From: SIG636 sp045537905
GTDB taxonomy: Bacteria; Bacillota; Clostridia; Oscillospirales; CAG-382
Assembly: GCA_045537905.1 (NCBI GenBank)
Contig: JAZSQJ010000039.1
Location: 1-23,441, forward strand
Direction of reading: 5' to 3'
DNA length: 23,441 nt
Shown here: piece after piece, positions 6,795 through 14,616 of the stretch
Layout: each line of letters begins with the position of its first letter
How positions within the stretch are numbered: the first letter of the stretch is position 1
The notes under the pieces: model-generated
Databases searched by the model: none
The model's input: only the letters and a program-made list of their open reading frames with translations
What the model was told of the DNA's origin: nothing
Program-made: the position numbers and the translations under genes

Positions 6795-9779
6795 TTAGTC
6801 GTGATAAAGTCCCTTAAGCACAGGCTCAAAGTTTGCTCTTTCTGCGGTGAGGTTTGCGTAGTAGGAGCCTGTAGAGGGGTTATAATAGTTCTTGAGGCTG
6901 AACAGCATTACGCCGCCGAAGTTGGTGCAGGAGCTGGAAAGCACTATCTGACGCTTGATAACGTCCTTGTGGGTGGTCCACTCGTCGCCGTCGTAGCTGT
7001 CGGTGGTGCCGTACGCCTTAGCCATAGTGATAGCAGGTATAAGCTGAACGGGGCCGTTCTTTACAAGCGCTTCCCACTCGGCAAGCACTTCGTCAAAGGG
7101 GCTGTTTGCGTGCTCAAAGCCCCAGTAAATCTGAGGAGCAATGTAGTCCACGTAGCCTGCGGTCTTACACCAGGTCTTAACGTCTGCGTACAGATAGTTC
7201 TGGTTATTGTTGATGTTACCTGCGGGGGAGATACCAAAGAGGATTTCCTCGTCGATAGCCTTAACAGCCGCATAGGTGTTCATAACGAAGTTGCTTACGC
7301 AAAGTCTTCTCCAATTGCCAAGGCTTGCCTGACCGCTTGCCTTAAATGCGTCAGAGTCAAAGGAAGAGGTAACTCCTTCAGGATAGAAGTAGTCGTCAAA
7401 GTGGATACCGTCAACGTTGTAGTTCTGGCATATCTCCTTAACGCCGTCCACGATAAGCTGACGGGTCTCTGCATAACCGGGGTTGAGATAGTAGTTACCG
7501 TTAACGGCAACGATGTACTTACCGCGCTTGCTGGTGTCGTTATACCACTGCTTGAGTATATAGTTGGAGCTGAGTGCGGTAATCTCGGTGGTGGACATAA
7601 GACGCATAGGGTTAACCCAGGCGTGTACGGAAAGAGCAAGGGCGTGCGCCTCTCTCTCGATTATAGCAAAGGGGTCGTAGTTAGCAATCCTGCCGTAGCT
7701 GCCCACAACGTACTTGGACCAGGGGAACAGGCTGGAGTTATAGAAAGCGTCGCCGTTGGGACGAACCTGTACCATAATAGTGTTGTAGCCGCTGCTCTTA
7801 ACTGCGGAAAGGGTGGTCTTTATCTTGCTGGTAAAGGTGCTTTCCGCCATCTGGCTTGCACCGGAAACGTATACGTTAGCCAGGTCGAACTGGGACAGCC
7901 ATACGGCCTTGGTGGTATGGTAGTTAAGCTTGCCTGCGGTGTTTTCAACGGGGTTGATCCAGAAGCCTGCGGTAGCACCCGTAGGGTCGGTAGAAACGTT
8001 GTAAACACCACCCAGACCATTGGGGTAACCCTTGTAAATATAGTATGTACCTGCGGCGGCGGTGCCCGTGATGTTGGTCTGTCTGCCTGCGTCTACGGAG
8101 GAGGAATACTTGTTTACGGGTCTAACGATGGTAATTGTGCCCGCAGAGGGGTCAATACCGCCCTGAGCCTCCTCGGGGTTAATCCAGAAGCCTGCGGTGT
8201 TACCCGTAGAGTCTGTGGTAAGGTTGTACATACCGCTGAGACCGTTGGGGTAAGCCTTGTAAATATAGTAGGTGCCTGCGGTAGCGGTGCCTATGGAGTT
8301 GGTCTTTGCTGCTGCATCGGCAGCGCTTGAGTACTTGGGTATATCAACGGAAAGCACGTAGGTGGGTGCAGTATCAGGCTTGTTTTCGTTGGGGTTGATC
8401 CAGAAGCCTGCAGAGTCACCGGTGGGGTCTGTAGAAAGGTTAAGCATACCGTTATAGCCGTCGGGATACTTATTATATATATAGTAGGTGCCTGCGGCAA
8501 CGGTGCCCGTAGAGTTGGTCTTATTAAGAGCGTCGGTAGCGGAGGAATACTTGGGTATATCCTTTTCCACCACGTAAGCGGTGCCCGTTGCTATCCTGTT
8601 TTCATCAGGGTTGATCCAGAAGCCTATGGACGCACCCGTAGGGTCGGTAGAAATATTGTACATACCGTTGTAGCCTGTGGGATAGCCATTATAGATATAG
8701 TAGGTGCCTGCGGTAACGGTGCCCGTAGAGTTTACCTTGTTCATAGCGTCTGCAGAGTTTGCATACTTGGGTATATCCTTAACCACCACGTAGGGGGTGC
8801 CCGTTGCTACCTTGTTTTCGTCAGGGTTGATCCAGAAGCCTATGGACGCACCCGTGGGGTCGGTAGTAAGGTTATACATACCGTTATAGCCGTTGGGATA
8901 GCCATTATAGATATAGTAGGTCCCTGCGGTAACGGTGCCCGTAGAGTTCACCTTGTTCATAGCGTCTGCAGAGTTTGCATACTTGGGTATATCCTTAACC
9001 ACCTGGTAGGGGGTGCCCACCACAGGCTCGGGCGTAACTACGGTTTCCTTATTGTCGGCAGGGTCTATCCAGAAGCCTGTGCCCGTAGCGGCAGAGGATG
9101 CGGTAAGGTAGTACATACCGTTAAGACCTGCAGGATAGTTTTTATGTACGTAATAGGTGCCCTTGACAGCGGTACCCGTAGAGCTTGTACCGTTTACAGC
9201 GTCGGTAACGGAAGCGTACTTAGGCACGTCGTAGGACAGCACAAACTTCTTACCCTTAAGGGAGGAGAATATGTCAGCGCCGCCAAGATAGCTCTTTTCC
9301 GTAAGGTTATCGGAGGCGGTTCTGCCGCCGTCCATATTAACGTCTGCCGCATAAACAGCCGCGCCGCTAAGCTGGGAAAGCCCCTTTATAAAGGTGGTAA
9401 TGGCAAGCAGGTCAGCGGTGGTGATAGCACCGTCGCCGGTGGTGTCGCCGTAAACCACTATGTCAAGGCTGTCCTTAAGAGTGCTGCCGTCATAAAGGCG
9501 TACGGTAAAGCCCGTACCAACCACGGTAGCGTCAGCCACCTTGGTGCCTGCGGCGTTGTAAACGTAAGCCTCACCCTCAAAGTTGCCTGCAACCGTAGCC
9601 GCAGTCATACCGGGAAGAACGTTAAACACTGCCTTCTTGGCACTGTCCACGCTGAGGGTACTGCCTGCAACCAGGGTAAGAGTGTCAGCCGCAAAGCCTG
9701 TAAAGCCACCGAAGGAAAGGGTACCAAGCACGGTAACTACTGCAAGCAGCATACATAAAAATCTTTTTAAGCGTATCAT
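6795..9779 (-). CDS. Secreted GHL10-type glycosidase with dockerin and repeats
   Basis: The 994-residue protein has a signal peptide (1-31), a beta-rich region, a dockerin-like segment with two calcium-loop-like stretches (about 111-133, DTTGDGAITTADL; and 146-160, DVNMDGGRTASDN), six tandem repeats of about 64 residues (180-612), and a glycosyl-hydrolase-like family 10 (GHL10, DUF187) barrel (about 620-990). The barrel shows QVRPNGDAFY, HAWVNP, the acidic GIHFDDYFYP motif and APQIYWGFE. GHL10 proteins are thought to cut glycans, but the substrate is not established. The repeats (GTYYIYxxYPxGxxGMYN and GFWINP) look like SH3-type wall-binding modules, an inference. I expect an extracellular protein tied to the wall or a cohesin partner. 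The start at 9779 has AGGAG nine bases upstream and a strong promoter. Confidence 0.88.
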   Translation of the reverse strand: MIRLKRFLCMLLAVVTVLGTLSFGGFTGFAADTLTLVAGSTLSVDSAKKAVFNVLPGMTAATVAGNFEGEAYVYNAAGTKVADATVVGTGFTVRLYDGSTLKDSLDIVVYGDTTGDGAITTADLLAITTFIKGLSQLSGAAVYAADVNMDGGRTASDNLTEKSYLGGADIFSSLKGKKFVLSYDVPKYASVTDAVNGTSSTGTAVKGTYYVHKNYPAGLNGMYYLTASSAATGTGFWIDPADNKETVVTPEPVVGTPYQVVKDIPKYANSADAMNKVNSTGTVTAGTYYIYNGYPNGYNGMYNLTTDPTGASIGFWINPDENKVATGTPYVVVKDIPKYANSADAMNKVNSTGTVTAGTYYIYNGYPTGYNGMYNISTDPTGASIGFWINPDENRIATGTAYVVEKDIPKYSSATDALNKTNSTGTVAAGTYYIYNKYPDGYNGMLNLSTDPTGDSAGFWINPNENKPDTAPTYVLSVDIPKYSSAADAAAKTNSIGTATAGTYYIYKAYPNGLSGMYNLTTDSTGNTAGFWINPEEAQGGIDPSAGTITIVRPVNKYSSSVDAGRQTNITGTAAAGTYYIYKGYPNGLGGVYNVSTDPTGATAGFWINPVENTAGKLNYHTTKAVWLSQFDLANVYVSGASQMAESTFTSKIKTTLSAVKSSGYNTIMVQVRPNGDAFYNSSLFPWSKYVVGSYGRIANYDPFAIIEREAHALALSVHAWVNPMRLMSTTEITALSSNYILKQWYNDTSKRGKYIVAVNGNYYLNPGYAETRQLIVDGVKEICQNYNVDGIHFDDYFYPEGVTSSFDSDAFKASGQASLGNWRRLCVSNFVMNTYAAVKAIDEEILFGISPAGNINNNQNYLYADVKTWCKTAGYVDYIAPQIYWGFEHANSPFDEVLAEWEALVKNGPVQLIPAITMAKAYGTTDSYDGDEWTTHKDVIKRQIVLSSSCTNFGGVMLFSLKNYYNPSTGSYYANLTAERANFEPVLKGLYHD
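7944..9242 (-). repeat. Six in-frame tandem repeats in the GHL10 gene
   Basis: Units lie at 9242-9051, 9005-8814, 8792-8601, 8576-8382, 8360-8172 and 8135-7944, about 190-195 bases each. Each encodes an opening like KDIPKYANSADA, then GTYYIYNGYP, GMYNLTTDPTG and GFWINP. The second and third units (9005-8601) are nearly identical at protein and DNA level, which suggests recent duplication or gene conversion, while the first and sixth are the most diverged. Confidence 0.92.
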
Positions 9780-9818
9780 GGCGTTTTTCTCCTATAATAA
9801 TATTGTCGCATTCAGTTC

Positions 9819-9848
9819 ATTATACATTAAGATACGGCTTTAAGTCAA
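9819..9848 (-). promoter_or_regulatory. Sigma-A promoter of the GHL10 gene
   Basis: On the minus strand TTGACT (9843-9848) and a consensus TATAAT (9819-9824) are 18 bases apart, about 40 bases ahead of the ATG. It is one of the best-matching promoters in the window, consistent with an abundantly made surface protein. Confidence 0.75.
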
Positions 9849-10107
9849 GGAATTTATTCAAAACGACCATAAAGTTGACAATTTATTAATATTTAATAAG
9901 CGTTTTTTGCGGTAGGCACGGCTCTTGCCGCCGATGCTCTGCTGACCAAGGGGACGAAATTTAGCGTTTTAAGGGCTAAGGCAGTGATAGCACGCAGCTT
10001 TATTTACAATTTGGTAAAACAACGTTTACCGTATGTTATTATATATGTGTTAGCCTATAAGGCGTCATTTGCTTTGGCAATTTTAGATTTTGTTTAAGGA
10101 GACGATT
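9849..10107 (+). promoter_or_regulatory. Leader and possible operator ahead of the lipoprotein
   Basis: This gene-free divergent region holds GGTAAA-N6-TTTACC (10013-10030), a perfect operator-like dyad, just before an extended -10 box (TG at 10034-10035, TATTAT at 10037-10042). No good -35 box accompanies it. Between 9900 and 10000 there are short self-complementary stretches (for example TTTAGC with GCTAA, and CTGC with GCAG), but I could not fit them to a known riboswitch class. Confidence 0.3.
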
Positions 10108-10686
10108 ATGATAAGTATGTTAAAAAAGATAGCTTCCATCACCTTGGTGCTTTGTGCCGTTCTTTCCCTCACGGGCTGCTTTGGCGGCGGCAACGCAAAG
10201 CTTGACGACGTTTCTAAGGAACAGCTCGTTCGTATAGAGGACTATCTGGATGAGGCAGGCAGCTATTTCCAGCTTGCAGACTCTTCTTTGGTTATAAGCG
10301 ACACCAAGGATAAGGCGGCAGTGCTTGACGCTTATATCGACGCCGCTACCGAGGCTAAGGCTCTGCCTGAGGAGCTGGTAAACAGCTACGTAAACAGCTT
10401 TAAGGCAGGTATTGAGGAAAGCGTTGACGAAAAGGAGCTTAAGTCTGTTGCTACCTCCCTTATTAAGGAGGAGCTTGTAATCCATCTGGCTTACTCTGCC
10501 CTTAAGTGCGACAAGATAACCGACGAGATGCGTACGGAAAAGGCTAAGGAAATCGCCGCAGAGCTTGACTGTGACATCGCCGCAATCTTCACCCCCGGCA
10601 ACAGCACCTATACCGTTGATACCGCCGTTAAGGAGTCCTTGGTTAAAGCAAAGCTGGAAACGGCTTGGGATAAGGCTAACGCATAA
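10108..10686 (+). CDS. Small putative lipoprotein of unknown function
   Basis: The 192-residue protein starts with a lipoprotein signal: basic MLKK, a hydrophobic stretch, and the lipobox LTGC with C24 as the lipidated cysteine, followed by a GGGN spacer. The rest is hydrophilic and largely helical by eye, rich in Asp, Glu, Lys and Ala, with no domain I recognise. It is probably anchored on the outer face of the membrane. The ATG at 10108 follows AAGGAG with 6 bases between; the longer in-frame reading from 10090 starts ahead of that ribosome site and is rejected. It is divergent from the GHL10 gene and closed by a strong terminator, so it is a single-gene unit. A C-terminal stretch (TVDTAVKESLVKAK) gives no clue to function. 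Confidence 0.85.
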   Translation: MISMLKKIASITLVLCAVLSLTGCFGGGNAKLDDVSKEQLVRIEDYLDEAGSYFQLADSSLVISDTKDKAAVLDAYIDAATEAKALPEELVNSYVNSFKAGIEESVDEKELKSVATSLIKEELVIHLAYSALKCDKITDEMRTEKAKEIAAELDCDIAAIFTPGNSTYTVDTAVKESLVKAKLETAWDKANA

Positions 10687-10705
10687 GCTACGGTTATAAA
10701 AAGTT

Positions 10706-10737
10706 AAGGAGCCGCCCGATTGGGCGGCTCCTTTTTT
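10706..10737 (+). terminator. Intrinsic terminator of the lipoprotein gene
   Basis: GGAGCCGCCC (10708-10717), loop GATT and the perfect complement (10722-10731) are followed by a T-run to 10737. The GC-rich 10-bp stem, extended by AA/TT, makes this the clearest intrinsic terminator in the window. Confidence 0.93.
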
Positions 10738-10743
10738 ATGTAA

Positions 10744-11115
10744 GTTTCGTAACGTTTTGCACACCGTATGGGGGTTGATGGGGCGTAAGAGGTAGCACCG
10801 TGTAGAGACAAACCGTCACGTATCATCATAATTTGCGGTGCCGTCCGTTTTTGTTGCCTCGACACCAGGGTTTTGATTGTGCGTGAGGGGTAGTGCCATG
10901 TAGGGACAAACCGTCTCTCGACGGTCCTTGACGTTACATATACGGGAAGCATAACCCAAAACGGTAATACGTGCCGTATAAATTTGTTATGAAACATTCC
11001 GTAAGGTGTTTTTGTTAAATGCGGTGGGTATAATTTGAACGTTACGTTTAGGACCGTCGAGGACGCCGGTCCCTACGATTAAACCCATTCGTATCATCAT
11101 AATTTGCAGTGCCGT
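10744..11115. repeat. Composite intergenic repeat, copy 2 (core 10899-11077)
   Basis: Flanks of copy 1 recur here as reverse complements: GTTTCGTAACG (from 10744), GGTTTTGATTG and GCGTGAGG before the core, and CGTATCATCATAATTTGC (11090 onward) after it. The core interior, in contrast, aligns with copy 1 in the same orientation (shared AATTTGTTA, CATTCCGTAAGGTGTTTT). The right core end (11048-11076) is identical over 29 bases to the right end of copy 1, while the left end (10899-10930) has diverged. An extra copy of the left-flank motif lies at 10819-10844, and a partial one at 11127-11140. No coding frame is evident. Confidence 0.72.
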
Positions 11116-11284
11116 CCGAAATCCCCGTCTCGTATCATCAACAACCATTATGTCGGTTTAACGTGTTATGCGGCGGAGGATAAAAACCGCACACTGAAAA
11201 CGAACACAACGAAAACCAAATACAAAAAAGGAAGGGGTTGTCTCATTAATGCAAAGCTTTAATGAGAGGCCGCAAAACAACACT

Positions 11285-11325
11285 CACCCCCCGAGTAGGC
11301 TGTGAACACGCTATTCGGGGGGGTG
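11285..11325. repeat. C-rich/G-rich hairpin in the 345-bp element
   Basis: CACCCCCCGAGTAG (11285-11298) pairs with CTATTCGGGGGGGTG (11111 + 200, i.e. 11311-11325) apart from one wobble pair and one extra G, around a 12-base loop. On the plus strand it is followed by TTTCTG, a weak T-run, so it could act as a terminator in that direction. Confidence 0.6.
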
Positions 11326-11344
11326 TTTCTGAAAAAATGTTTTT

Positions 11345-11499
11345 AGTGAAGTTTTCGCCGAAGCGAAAGTGAAGTTGTTACCTACGGTAACAGTGAAGTT
11401 TGGTCTTACAGACCAAGTGAAGTAAAGTTTGCCCTCACTTTGCCGTAAGCAAAACTTCACTGCCCGCAGGGCAACTTCACTTACGAAGTAAACTTCACT
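11345..11499. repeat. Array of AGTGAAGTT motifs and mini stem-loops
   Basis: AGTGAAGT(T) occurs at 11345, 11368, 11392 and 11416; its reverse complement AACTTCACT at 11453, 11473 and 11491. Between and after the motifs are short perfect stem-loops with different sequences: TTTCGC/GCGAAA (11353-11368), TGTTACC/GGTAACA (11376-11392), TTGGTCT/AGACCAA (11400-11416), TTTGC/GCAAA (11439-11453), TGCCC/GGGCA (11461-11473), TTAC/GTAA (11481-11491), and TTGCCCC/GGGGCAA (11499-11515). Loops are mostly three to five bases. The two halves could also pair with each other through the 9-mers. Confidence 0.8.
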
Positions 11500-11607
11500 T
11501 GCCCCATCGGGGCAAACTTAGCCCAGGTTGTCTCAAATGCAAGAATTGAGCATTTGAGACAACCCCTTCCTTACTTATTAACTGTTACTTATATCCTTAA
11601 ACGCCGG

Positions 11608-12744
11608 TTATACTCGCTGTGAAAACCTTTCCACGCTGTCTTTTTTGAACTGCTCCCAGGTGCCGTTTGCAAGGGCTTCTCTTATCTGTTCCATAAGGCG
11701 GTTATAGAAATACAGGTTATGGTAAACGCAAAGACGCATTGCCAGCAGCTCTCTTGCCTTGAACAGGTGGCGGATATAGGCACGGCTATAGGTACGGCAC
11801 ACGGCGCAGTCGCAGTGGGGGTCGATGGGTAGAGGGTCCTTCATAAACTTGTTATTGTTAAGGTTAAGCAGACCGTCGTGGGTAAACACGTTGCCGTGAC
11901 GGGCGTTTCTTGAGGGCATTACGCAGTCAAAGAAGTCCACGCCCCTGTCAACCGCCTCCAGAATATTGATAGGGGTACCAACGCCCATAAGGTAACGGGG
12001 ACGGTCGGAGGGCATATGAGGCTCTACCGCCTCGATAATGCGGTACATCTCCTCCGCACTTTCGCCCACGGCAAGACCGCCTATGGCGTAGCCGGGCAAA
12101 TCCAGCTCCCTTATGGCGTGCATATGCTCGATACGCAGATCCTCGTAGATGCCGCCCTGGTTGATACCAAAGAGAAGCTGGTCACGGTTGATGGTTTCCT
12201 CCAGGGAGTTAAGACGCTCCATCTCGGCTTTGCAACGGTGAAGCCAACGGGTGGTTCTTTTTATAGACTTACCTATATAGCTCTTTTCCGCAGTGGACAC
12301 ACAGCACTCGTCAAAGGCCATAGCGATAGTAGACGCTATTTTGGACTGAATCTGCATACTCTCCTCGGGACCCATAAAGATACGCTTGCCATCGAAGTGG
12401 GAAGCGAAGGTAACGCCCTCCTCCTTGATGTTACGCAGTCCCGACAGAGAAAACACCTGAAACCCGCCGCTGTCCGTAAGAACGGGCTTGTCCCAGTTGA
12501 AAAACTTGTGGATACCGCCCAGCTCGTATATAACGTCCTCACTGGGTCTTACGTGCAGGTGGTAGGTATTGGAAAGCTCTACCTGACAGCGTATTTCCTT
12601 AAGGTCGGTGGTGGAGATACCGCCCTTAACGGCGGCGCTGGTGCCCACGTTCATAAACACGGGGGTCTGGATGTCGCCGTGGACGGTGGAGAAGGTACCA
12701 AGCCTTGCCTTGCCACAGGTTTTGTGTAATGTAAATTTAGCCAT
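11608..12744 (-). CDS. tgt: tRNA-guanine transglycosylase (queuosine pathway)
   Basis: The enzyme swaps guanine 34 of GUN anticodons for preQ1 in bacteria, an early step of queuosine formation. At 378 residues it has the normal length. It shows GDIQTPVFMNVGT, SNTYHL, TDSGGFQVFSL, the catalytic region FFDCVMPSRNARHG (nucleophile probably D273), and the zinc site C311-x-C313-x2-C316 with H342. The start at 12744 follows AAGGAG. It is the last gene of the mismatch-repair run, 9 bases after mutL, so it is probably co-transcribed. Its 3' end faces the 345-bp element, whose nearer end hairpin begins 36 bases past the stop and may help end the transcript. No queA or yajC lies next to it, unlike many genomes. 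Confidence 0.97.
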   Translation of the reverse strand: MAKFTLHKTCGKARLGTFSTVHGDIQTPVFMNVGTSAAVKGGISTTDLKEIRCQVELSNTYHLHVRPSEDVIYELGGIHKFFNWDKPVLTDSGGFQVFSLSGLRNIKEEGVTFASHFDGKRIFMGPEESMQIQSKIASTIAMAFDECCVSTAEKSYIGKSIKRTTRWLHRCKAEMERLNSLEETINRDQLLFGINQGGIYEDLRIEHMHAIRELDLPGYAIGGLAVGESAEEMYRIIEAVEPHMPSDRPRYLMGVGTPINILEAVDRGVDFFDCVMPSRNARHGNVFTHDGLLNLNNNKFMKDPLPIDPHCDCAVCRTYSRAYIRHLFKARELLAMRLCVYHNLYFYNRLMEQIREALANGTWEQFKKDSVERFSQRV

Positions 12745-12753
12745 AAACGCTCC

Positions 12754-14616
12754 TTATCTGTCAAACCACTTGTTTGCTTCCTTGCGGGTAAAGACCTTAG
12801 CCACGGGTCTGCCGTGGGGGCAATACTTGATACTGCCCTCCTCAAACAAGCGGTCTATTATCCATTTGTTGTCCTCTTCCGTGTTCCGTCTGCCTGCCTT
12901 GACTGCCGCCTTGCAGGCTACGGTAAACAACGCCCTGTCAACACGCTCGCTAAAGGGCAGCGCTCCGCCCTCGCTGAGGCTTGCCGCCAGCTGCTCCAGC
13001 ACCGCAGACAAATCGGCAGTATCCCTCAGCGCCGCCGGTATGGCTCGCAGAGCTATGCTTCTGTCACCGAAGCTGTCCACCTCAAAGCCCAGCCCGTAAA
13101 GGTAGTCCTTGCTGTCAAGAAGCACCTGTGCCTCCGCCTCGCTAAGCTCCGCTATATGAGGGGAAAGGAGAGCCTGGCTCTCCGCTCTGGTGCTCTTCCG
13201 CAGGCTTTCGTACAGAATACGCTCGTGGGCGGCGTGCTTATCTATAATATAAAAGGCGTCCTCGGTCTCTGCCATAATATAGGCGTTCCATACCTCGCCC
13301 ACGTACTTGTAGGGCTTGTCCTTTACTATCTGCTCCTGCCTGTCCGTAAGGCTAAGGCTTTGAGCGGAAGAAAGGCTAAGGGCGCTTCCTTCCCGTTCTG
13401 TCTTTTCTTCTGCCCTTTTTTCGGGGATATTAAAAGCAGGCTGTGCCTCCTCCTCAGTCCTTGCGCTGAAGTCCCCTGCGGAGAAGATTGCCGTGCTTTG
13501 CTTCATCCTGTCGGGGTCGGTAAAATTGTAGCCCTGAGTATAAGCAGGGGCCTTTTTCTCCTCAGCGGGTTTTGTAACGGCTATGTCGCCCCCCGTAAGG
13601 AGGATATCGTCAGCGTCACCCGTAAAGGCGTCCGCCCTCTCCAGGGCGGTGCGGATACCGTAGTAAACCGCCTCGTACACGGCACGCTCGTTTTGAAACT
13701 TAACCTCTATCTTGGCCGGGTGAACGTTTACGTCCACCGCCTTAGGAGACATCTCTAAAAACAGCACCGCCGCAGGGTATCTGTCGTGGGGTATGTAGCT
13801 CTTAAAGGCTTCCTTTATAGCGGCGGAAACGGTCTTGGAGACCACGTAGCGCTTGTTTATAAACACACAAACGGCAGTGTTTCTGCCCCTTGCCGTCTCG
13901 GGCGTGCTTACGTAGCCGTGAAGGGCAACGCCCTCTGCCTCCCCCTCTACCTCTATAAGTCCCTTGGCAAAGGAGCTGCCAAGGGCGTCGGCAATGGCGT
14001 TTTTAAGAGAGCCGTCGCCGCTTGTCATAAGCTTCTGCTCACCGTCGGAGGTAAAGCGGAAGGATATGTGGGGGTGGCTTATTGCCGCCTTTTCCACTAC
14101 CGCGCGGCAAGCCGCCCCCTCGGTAGCGTCCTTTTTCATAAACTTACGGCGGGCAGGGGTGTTGTAAAACAAATCCTCTACCAAAACGGTGGTGCCCGTC
14201 TGACAGCCTACCTCCTCTATACGTACCTCCTCGCCCTCTGCGCTAAGCAGGTTGCCAAAAACGTCCCCCTCCCTGCGGGAGATGATGGACAGCCTTGATA
14301 CGGCGGAGATTGCCGCCAGCGCCTCACCTCTGAAGCCGAGGGTAGTAACCCCGTCCAGGTCGGCGCCGCTTTTTATTTTACTTGTGGCGTGGCGAAGGAG
14401 CGCCCTTGGCAGGTCCTCCCTTGATATGCCGCAGCCGTTATCGCTTACACGGATAAGGCTGTTGCCGCCGCCCTTTATCTCTACGCTCACGGTGCTTGCC
14501 CCGGAATCTATGGCGTTTTCCACCAGCTCCTTAACGGCGGCGGCAGGTCTTTCCACCACCTCGCCTGCGGCTATCATATTGGCGCTTTGAGCGTCCAGTA
14601 TATTAATTACGTTCAT
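12754..14616 (-). CDS. mutL: DNA mismatch repair protein MutL
   Basis: MutL couples mismatch recognition by MutS to strand cutting. The N-terminal GHKL ATPase has ELVENAIDSGA (30-40), DNGCGI (59-64), ATSKI (77-81) and GFRGEAL (94-100). A variable, Glu-rich linker covers about 330-430. The C-terminal domain carries the metal-dependent nuclease motifs of organisms without MutH: D459-K-H-A-x2-E-x4-E (the family consensus has DQHA, here Q is K), the ACKAAVKAG stretch (567-575) and C599PHGRP. At 620 residues it is of usual size. The ATG directly abuts the mutS stop codon (TAA then ATG, no gap), so translation is surely coupled. An AAGAAGG site lies inside the end of mutS. Confidence 0.97.
   Translation of the reverse strand: MNVINILDAQSANMIAAGEVVERPAAAVKELVENAIDSGASTVSVEIKGGGNSLIRVSDNGCGISREDLPRALLRHATSKIKSGADLDGVTTLGFRGEALAAISAVSRLSIISRREGDVFGNLLSAEGEEVRIEEVGCQTGTTVLVEDLFYNTPARRKFMKKDATEGAACRAVVEKAAISHPHISFRFTSDGEQKLMTSGDGSLKNAIADALGSSFAKGLIEVEGEAEGVALHGYVSTPETARGRNTAVCVFINKRYVVSKTVSAAIKEAFKSYIPHDRYPAAVLFLEMSPKAVDVNVHPAKIEVKFQNERAVYEAVYYGIRTALERADAFTGDADDILLTGGDIAVTKPAEEKKAPAYTQGYNFTDPDRMKQSTAIFSAGDFSARTEEEAQPAFNIPEKRAEEKTEREGSALSLSSAQSLSLTDRQEQIVKDKPYKYVGEVWNAYIMAETEDAFYIIDKHAAHERILYESLRKSTRAESQALLSPHIAELSEAEAQVLLDSKDYLYGLGFEVDSFGDRSIALRAIPAALRDTADLSAVLEQLAASLSEGGALPFSERVDRALFTVACKAAVKAGRRNTEEDNKWIIDRLFEEGSIKYCPHGRPVAKVFTRKEANKWFDR

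Larger units (their letters stand above)
11228..11572. mobile_element. 345-bp MITE-like element with 18-bp inverted ends
   Basis: The ends AAGGAAGGGGTTGTCTCA (11228-11245) and its exact reverse complement (11555-11572) bound a wholly non-coding segment. Each end also folds by itself: 11241-11249 with 11259-11267, and a perfect 15-bp stem at 11526-11540 with 11550-11564. Inside lie a C-rich/G-rich hairpin (11285-11325) and an array of short stem-loops (11345-11499). No transposase is present and no clear target duplication was seen, so mobility is inference from the inverted ends and from the solo end-like hairpin at 5094-5121. Confidence 0.6.

Noticed and set aside
6801..8330. Long plus-strand open frame of 509 codons
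   Set aside because: It is the reverse-strand shadow of the GHL10 gene, without a ribosome site; its apparent repeats mirror those of the real protein.
9900..10010. Possible riboswitch or small RNA ahead of the lipoprotein
   Set aside because: Short complementary stretches exist, but neither the conserved bases nor the layout of the known classes I compared from memory (for example c-di-GMP, ydaO, manganese, guanidine) could be matched.
11345..11499. Possible CRISPR array from regularly spaced repeats
   Set aside because: The repeat is only nine bases, it changes strand half way, the intervening sequences are self-complementary hairpins and no cas gene is present.
11526..11564. Perfect 15-bp hairpin as intrinsic terminator of tgt
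   Set aside because: No T-run follows on the minus strand, and the hairpin is explained as the end of the 345-bp element; a partial role in ending transcription stays possible.
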